From positions 62,001 through 126,000 of the forward strand of contig CAJNAR010000012.1 of the NCBI GenBank assembly GCA_905220665.1: a DNA stretch of 64,000 nt. Reading direction: 5' to 3'. The first letter of the stretch is position 1. Every line of letters begins with the position of its first letter. This document shows positions 58,309-64,000 of this stretch, in pieces. The position numbers and the translations under genes are program-made. The notes beneath the pieces are model-generated. The model was not told the DNA's origin. It saw nothing but the letters and a program-made list of their open reading frames with translations, and searched no databases. The stretch is from Albugo candida (lineage: Eukaryota; Oomycota; Peronosporomycetes; Albuginales; Albuginaceae).

Positions 58309-60774
58309 GCTGAAGTGGACCAGTAATCAACCTCATTTCACCATCTTGTTGTGAGAGGTGAAGTGTTGTGTGCTCCTCTGGAAAAAAGCTGAGATTGACG
58401 GAAAGCTCAGCGATGTCACCATGGAGAAGTCCACGCCATCTACCTCCAAACCATTGCGACCAACACTTTATGCCAACGTCGGAGCGGAAGAAGGATATGA
58501 TCACATTGGTTGGAAGTAAAAGACAATGATGACCCGGAATCCAGATCACTGGTCCATCGGTGAGATATTGGATCCAGTGGTCGTTGGTGTAGAATGTCGG
58601 AGCAGTACACATGAATAAAAGTTCCAACAACGCGAGAGCTTTCGTTGCTCGAGTCAAACCGATAACGATGTCCGGCACTGACGTCCACCACGACATTACT
58701 TTCTCGAACAGAACAGATCGCTTGGAGGGAACTTTTCCACCAACGTGGCGACTCCATCGCGTCGCAAACGTAACATCTTCGCCGAGATTGTGAGTTGCAA
58801 AAACGCGATTTATCATAAGTAGATGAGCCACTTCATCCAAAGCTTTATCATTCGACTCCATACATGCAAGTAGCACACCATTCATCGTGATCGGATGATC
58901 AAGTGCCGCTCGGATGATTTTGTCCGGATTTGTGCAGAACTGGATTAGCTTCCGCACATGAAGGATGCAAGAATCCGCTTGAACCAGCTTGTCCGGTCGG
59001 AGTGAGTGAAGGGCATTTTTCGAATCGATTTCCATCAGCTCCCCTATTTCACCAACTCGGGTTGGTCGTTCCGATTTCTCGATTGTTGTATGACGTTTTT
59101 GATAAAAGTGTGCCGCCTCTTTCGAGGTGGCCACCTCTTTTGGCATCCGTGCTTTCACGGGGATGATTTGGACGCGATTGCCATTCTCTGGATTGGCAAC
59201 CGCTGTTACTTCTTCGATCTCCACCTCCATAGTTGCGAGCACGGAAAAATAGTTACTCGTCGCTAGTTTTGGAAGCGCAAGAGGTGGTGCTTTGGAGACC
59301 ATTTGGTCGAACGGCTCCACCCGATTACGTTTTCCACTCGTCCAAGCCAACTTCATGGATACATCCCCATCCCGCTCTACCCGTGGTTGGAGTATGACTG
59401 ACTGGTCAGTTGGAGGATGGGAGGTGTGTGTTGCAATAAAGCTTGTGCTCCTGGTGGTGTGATAGTGGGGGGAGTGTTGAGCTTCAACGAGATTTGATCG
59501 GATAGCTTCCGGTCAGGTTTCCTCGCTTTCAATTCTTGACTGAGAACTGGCTTCACTACTTTTTGTGGTGCCACCACGAGCTCCGTTGGCGCGTTTGTTT
59601 GTTTTGGTTGCTGTTGTGGTTTTTGTTGCGGTTGATTTTGAATGTGGTTTTGCTTTTTCTTTTGCTTGTTCGATTGTTGTGGCCGTGCTCCCGTGGTTGA
59701 TATAGCGCACAAATCCAAGCAATAAGGACCACGTTGACCAAAACGTGGTCGTTCCGATGGGATAGGAGCGTGTTTCCCTCGCACAGGGTAAAGCATCTTT
59801 TCGTATGCAATTTGTTCGCATACTTTACCGATGCGGACCAGCTGTGGAGGGCATGTAGGAGTACTAAAGTACACTCTCCACGTCGACATCACGACACCCT
59901 TGCACGGAACAGTTTCGCGGAAAGTAGCAAAGACTACTGGACATCCTAGACTGTGAAGGGAACGTAAAATCGGAATCCGTTCTTCCTCCACGCCCACTCC
60001 AAATATATCCAGATAGTATTTGGATTCGAGAGAATCGTACTCCCGAAAAAAGTATTGAGACCCGAGTATGGTTATCGGCTGGCACTCCAGCTGTTGACAA
60101 GCATCCTCGGTGGAGACCATCACTCGAAGATTGCCACCAGGCATCTTTGAGACTTGAGCAATGGCTCTGCTCTCCAGTAGACTCTCGAATACTGGATTCC
60201 CATGATCCTTCATAAGGGAAGACAGGATTTTTCCATTTGGAGTACGCACCAACGCTTGACCTGTTTCCAGAATCATGGGAAAGGTGGCTTTGGAGACCTT
60301 AAAAGGCCTCGCTGCCTCCAATTTTTCTGCCAACACCGACCACTCGGGATGTTGTCCATCAGCATACAATCGCATAATAGACTCGATGTCCGAGGCTTTA
60401 GGCTTTGGAAGCTCCACGCGAAATTTCGCCCGAGCTCTAGCCTGGTCCTTACGCAAGGACTCCTGTGACCTGATCAGGTCAGCCAAAGTGGGACTTTTAG
60501 TGTCGTCCACACTTGCAGTTGCCTTTGGGTCATCCTGTGACGAGGCAACGATAGTACCGCATGTACCACCGCTACCACATCCGACACCTGTAGTACCGGT
60601 ATTGACCAGTACCGTCACACTGGGGTTGGGGGTACTTTCCACGTCATCACACAGGGGTGATGACTGATCTACAATCATACAATCACCCAAAACAGGGTGA
60701 CTCATGAGGGTTGCCACGTCAGTACAAGTGGACGCTAGCACCCTTTGTTGTGTCGATATGTCGACTTGAACCAT
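58298..60774 (-). pseudogene. LINE ORF1, one frameshift from intact (about 825 codons)
   Basis: ATG at 60774; the frame runs 465 codons to a stop at 59377. A one-base loss near 59390, seen against copy 1 (11115-11130), shifts it; the same protein goes on in another frame from about 59390 to 58298 (GPLQREC end). Residues ~1-120 are Ser/Thr-rich. Residues ~130-350 form a folded block (IMRLYADGQHPEW; PNGKILSSLMKDHGNPVF; YFFREYDSLESKYYLDIFGV). Residues ~365-420 are a Gln/Lys-rich linker. A second folded block follows. There is no CCHC knuckle. It probably binds RNA, like ORF1 proteins of other LINEs; the length is large for such a protein. Confidence 0.8.
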
Positions 60775-61892
60775 TGTTTTCGAGAGGAAAGAGGTGAAAA
60801 AAGTTGTTTTTTCGAGTTGTTTTTACTAAATTGGCGGGTTACTTAGTAGCCGGCAAATTGAGAAGTGTTCGAACTAGTTCAGATTTGGAGACTTTGGCGG
60901 CCAATCCAGCTTTTCAATGCCTCTTTTATCCCTCTATTTCTTAGGGGCATTGCTTCGATGAATTGGAGCGCCATCTTCCATTAACACTGGACCATTGAGC
61001 TCAGCCCATAATATCATAGATTTGTTCAACAAAGTCAACTGCTGTCCATCATTCCGACCATGCGGATCAATCGACTCTTCTTTTTTCCTTGAAAGACACC
61101 CCAGACCATCACTGAATAGCGCCCTGATTTGAAAGAGGGCGCTACACAGTCTAGATTGTACCTCTCATAGGCTGTTCTCCAGACAAGCGGTTGCGGAATT
61201 CTTGCCGACTTCAAAGCGGCTTCATCTGTCCAGCAGGCCAAACTCCAGACTTGCATTGTTGCATTTTTGAGTTTCCATGATAATTCCAGTCGACAAGCAA
61301 TATGCATTGCACTTAAAAATGGCTTCTTGGGCGCTACGCAAGAAAAGAATCCTGTTTCATGAAGTCATCTTCTTGTTGTTGACGAGCTGACTTGGACAGT
61401 CATTTTGTTGGTGATGTCTTGGATTGTTTCCCGCCGATCTTCCTTGACTTTGCGGAACAAGTGCCTAAAATCCCTTCTATCAAGTTTTTTTGGTCGTCCT
61501 GGGCCTTTCTTGGGAATAACACTGGATGCATTGCGGTGGTGCTTTACAACGCGCTGTACTTGTCTTTGACTGATTCCGAAATGAGCTGCAATTAGGGGAG
61601 TTTTCTGACCTGCCAACTACATTCCGACCAGACGGCTTCTATCCCCAATAGATAAAGGTTTAGTTTCCACAGTTTGAGTGGCTATAGTTTATTTTTGGGA
61701 AGTGATACAAGTGTATGGGAAGGGAGCGCGCCGTCAATTACGACAATCTTTTCGGTAGGGTACTGTACATCAATTGTATAAAAAAAACTTTTCGTGGCAG
61801 CACTTAAAATTAAGGTAGGTAAGTCATGCAGTTGTTGCCCATGCTGGAAGATATATTAGATACATCACCAGATTGACTAATTGGGTATCTTT

Positions 61893-63173
61893 TCAGTTGA
61901 CAGATGGAACAGTAACGCTATATTTTTTAAAAAGAGAATAATTCAGCCCATTTCTTGTGTAATCACTGAAGGTTTTTGAACCTCCAGTATCGCGAATCAG
62001 ATGATAATGCTCGTAATCAAGATGTGCAAAATAATCGTGCTTCTCCAGACTTAAAATCTGGTCACCATTGGTGAGATTTTTGACTTCTTCCAAATCCAGA
62101 CAATTACCATGCCGATGATATCCGCGCTTTTTATCTTTGTTGACACATTCTCTCAGAGTTGAAATCTTCTAAACGATTGAATTTCATCTTTGGTATGATT
62201 TTTAATAATGTCCAGAGCAAAAGTGGATATCGGACCCTGATCCGAATTACATATCTATGACATCGTTGTATTTGAAATCGCCCAAAATGCTAGAAAGGAG
62301 ACCCTGAAATCTTTCTTCACAATCGTTAGCGGTCACACTTTCTTTTTATGGAAGGATTCGAAACAGCGAAGGGGAGAATACTTGAGCGTTTTTCAAATGT
62401 CCCTAGCGCGTTTGAGAAGACGACAATCTCTCATTTTCAAAACTGGCACTCGATGTATCTACGGAGAAGCATTCCGACACCGAAAATCCAACAGCTTCGC
62501 CTTCTCAAGAGAGCCGGATACATCCTTCGCCATGACAGCAGTAAAGAACATAAGGCCGGTTGCGAAGAAGTTGGGGTGCAATATTGGAGTAGTAGCAAGT
62601 TGCTTCTGAATTGGAAATTTAACTGGCAATAGACTATGTAGCTCAAAGAAGCAGTCGATCATAGATAGTGCTGATTTTTGACAGTCTGAGTTGATCCCCG
62701 CATCATAAGGTCGCAAGAGGGTACTGGTATCAAATGTAAGCATTAGAAGCCTCAATTCGATAGAGGCGCGTCGGGCCGATAGATTGAGAAGTTGTTGGAA
62801 TATTGGGGGATGCGGTCATTAGCGAAATGCATCTACTCATATAGGGATAAATAACACAGAGTGTCATCCAGCTTTTTAGATTGATCTCTTACTGCAAAAA
62901 AAATGTTCGGTGAAGGGCTCAGCAGACGAGCGGCGCTGTTGGACAGAGCCAATGAAGAGAACGAAGGGCGCGGACCCTGTCTCTATATATATTAATTGAA
63001 CACGCATCAACCATCATCCTCGTTTCTGGTAGTGCCGCTGTAACTCGGTCTTTATATTTGACCTGACCAACGTGCGTGAAATAGTAAGCCCTTGTATCTA
63101 TACTATACATATTCACCCTCATTAAGCTCCATAATATCTCGAGCATTGATTCCAATTCATTCTCAGACGCCAC
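61893..63173 (-). pseudogene. Unrecognised gene, decayed
   Basis: Successive open stretches on the minus strand: 63173-62919 (84 codons, with ESMLEILWSLMRVNMYSIDT), about 62815-62459 (LLMLTFDTSTLLRPYDAGIN; SMIDCFFELHSLLPVKFPI; then LHPNFFATGLMFF), 62245-62165 (ALDIIKNHTKDEIQSF), and 62165-61893 (YHRHGNCLDLEEVKNLTNG; DYFAHLDYEHYHLIRDTGG, stop). They are separated by stops and frame changes but have even, protein-like composition. This suggests one gene of roughly 400 codons, now dead. No domain was recognised. A 5'-truncated LINE inserted about 95 bp upstream at 63268. Confidence 0.45.
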
Positions 63174-63267
63174 GTACCGTGCACGCGAAATAAGAAGATC
63201 ACCTCCGGGAAGAGCGGCGGTGGCAGATTGATCCTCTAATCTGAGCTTCCACCGCAGTCAGTTTTAA

Positions 63268-64000
63268 ATGGAACAACCGATGTGGTTCCACTGCGACCAA
63301 GAATTACAATATGAAGCTGCTACTCGTAATCCGAGTACGCAAAACGTTTGGTACAATCTTGGCATGGTGGACGAACCACATCGAGCATTTCGGAAATCGT
63401 TCGCTACGCTTTTCGAGATTCGATGTCTGCAAGACTTTTTTCGTGAAAGCGACACATGGCCACCGAAGGAAGGTTTCGTCGCCAACTATTACAACGACGA
63501 AGAACTACGCGCATCACATATGTCTGAAGAAAAGTTGCTGAGTCGACTTTACAATGAAGTCACTCAGATTCTCCAGCGTATCCACTCGACGTTTGGTCTC
63601 ATCACTTGGATTACACCAACCACAAGTGGCAGATCATTTCATGTGGGAGTAAAAAGCAAGGAGAGGAAACATTATTTTCCATCTATTCCACGCTCACAGC
63701 TCTCACGAATCGTCTGGAAACCTCCCGAACCAACCAAGAGTCATCCGATGTCGACACACCGGTCAACACGGGAGAGATCGGACGCACTGGATCCAGAACG
63801 AGTACGAACTCCTATGGCTACATCACGGCAACTTCGGCAACGTGTATTACCAATTTTCGAAAATTTACAGTTTCGTCTAGCCTTTCGAATGTTGCCAGTT
63901 CGATCTCGTTTCTGGTTCTTGAAGGATATTCAGCCCGACATTATACTGTGCACGCAGCCTTCGTGTGGGGCAGTGGACTCCGATCAACATCTCTTTCTAG
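63268..64000 (+). mobile_element. LINE copy 4, 5'-truncated, runs off the window
   Basis: Begins abruptly at the position equal to 15185 of copy 1 (atggaacaaccgatgtgg). It is more than 95 percent like copy 3 and continues to the last base. The upstream flank 63260-63267 (agttttaa) is where the first copy of the target duplication should lie; the other copy is outside the window. Confidence 0.9.
63268..64000 (+). CDS. LINE ORF2 C-terminal part, open, partial
   Basis: An uninterrupted frame of 244 codons from the truncation point to the window edge. It covers the region after the reverse transcriptase: NVWYNLGMVDEPHR, DTWPPKEGFVANYYNDEE, ITPTTSGRSFHVGVKSKERK, FRMLPVRSRFWFLKDIQPDI and the start of the CCHC tail (CTQPSCGAVDSDQHLFL). 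The ATG at 63268 is an internal Met and there is no promoter of its own that I can see. The lack of any stop shows a recent insertion. It lacks the endonuclease and RT domains, so it has no activity expected. Confidence 0.8.
   Translation, partial: MEQPMWFHCDQELQYEAATRNPSTQNVWYNLGMVDEPHRAFRKSFATLFEIRCLQDFFRESDTWPPKEGFVANYYNDEELRASHMSEEKLLSRLYNEVTQILQRIHSTFGLITWITPTTSGRSFHVGVKSKERKHYFPSIPRSQLSRIVWKPPEPTKSHPMSTHRSTRERSDALDPERVRTPMATSRQLRQRVLPIFENLQFRLAFRMLPVRSRFWFLKDIQPDIILCTQPSCGAVDSDQHLFL

Larger units (their letters stand above)
53827..60865 (-). mobile_element. LINE copy 3, full-length (7.04 kb) and nearly intact
   Basis: Flanked by a perfect 17-bp target duplication, tgttcgaactagttcag, at 53810-53826 and 60866-60882. 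A 5' leader of 91 nt (60865-60775) precedes ORF1. ORF1 and ORF2 overlap by a few bases, and a ~300-nt 3' leader ends at caccttcaa. It is the best-preserved copy and serves as the reference for the others. Only three single-base shifts break its frames. Confidence 0.93.
53627..61616 (-). pseudogene. Tc1/mariner transposase, split by LINE insertion
   Basis: N-terminal paired helix-turn-helix part: PLIAAHFGISQRQVQRVVKH then GPGRPKKL (61600-61480). Catalytic part: WTDEA with the first Asp (61220), YSVMVWGVFQGKKKS (61110), EDGAPIHRSNAPKK with the second Asp (60990-60950), and WPPKSPNLN (60910-60884), where the LINE interrupts. After the LINE the frame resumes with FEHVWARLKDQIQK and ends 53627. 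Stops are present, including a TAG where Pro of the usual NPIE stands, and frames change near 61360 and 60940. It was therefore probably already dead, or has decayed since, and the LINE adds to that. Confidence 0.85.
53427..61766 (-). mobile_element. Tc1/mariner transposon with TIRs, split by a LINE
   Basis: The left end tagtaccctaccaaaacg (from 53427, after a TA) and the complement of the right end cagtaccctaccgaaaag (to 61766, before a TA) are inverted repeats of about 27 bp (gattgtcg included). TA dinucleotides flank both ends, as expected for Tc1/mariner. Subtracting the LINE and its target duplication (7056 bp) leaves about 1.28 kb, the normal size for this superfamily. The transposase is on the minus strand. 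Confidence 0.88.

Overview
The window is eukaryotic, repeat-rich and gene-poor. I favour a filamentous plant pathogen of the oomycete type, possibly a white-rust-like biotroph, but the lineage is not proven. Four things point that way. A degraded orotidine-5'-phosphate decarboxylase of the bacterial-like type lies at the left edge. The Copia, Gypsy and MULE proteins read like the oomycete versions of those families. There are tRNA-derived SINEs and an APE-RT-CCHC LINE. A lineage-specific family of secreted proteins is also present. No prokaryotic operon features, rRNA, genuine tRNA or CRISPR array were seen.

Layout. 1-887 (-) is the decarboxylase pseudogene. 950-3476 is a complete but dead MULE with long terminal inverted repeats and a 9-bp target duplication. 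3.7-5.4 kb (-) holds an intact secreted-protein gene (486 aa) and a small ORF downstream, followed by an 8-bp satellite. 7.25-9.7 kb and 17.3-18.3 kb form one copy of a diverged segmental duplication whose partner lies at 37.0-39.95 kb. The first copy is split by a nest of transposons (9714-17300): a SINE (family B) interrupted by another SINE (family A) and by a 5'-truncated LINE, and that LINE is itself interrupted by a second B-with-A SINE pair. 22252-23724 (-) is an intact paralogue (490 aa) of the 3.9-5.4 kb gene. 24104-31974 is an old full-length LINE carrying a small TIR element, which in turn carries a SINE-B.

33.3-35.5 kb (-) is a degraded DDE-type transposase. 35.9-36.2 and 41.95-42.25 kb are two copies of a 298-299 bp solo LTR; the second sits inside a long-TIR element. 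36.4-41.1 kb (-) holds more decayed copies of the secreted-protein family. 42.4-48.3 kb is a collision of two Copia fragments (-) and one Gypsy leader/gag fragment (+). 49.4-51.2 kb has unrecognised decayed coding sequence. 53427-61766 is a Tc1/mariner element with TIRs, interrupted next to its last catalytic motif by a nearly intact full-length LINE (53827-60865, -). 61.9-63.2 kb (-) is an unrecognised decayed gene. 63268-64000 is the 5'-truncated start of another young LINE copy that runs off the edge.

The only reading frames that look intact and non-transposon are the two secreted-protein genes (3926-5386 and 22252-23724). Together with at least four decayed relatives, all on the minus strand, they mark this as an expanding and decaying secreted-protein locus being broken up by retrotransposons. 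Eleven clear cases of one element inside another, or of target duplications, let the order of insertion be read directly.
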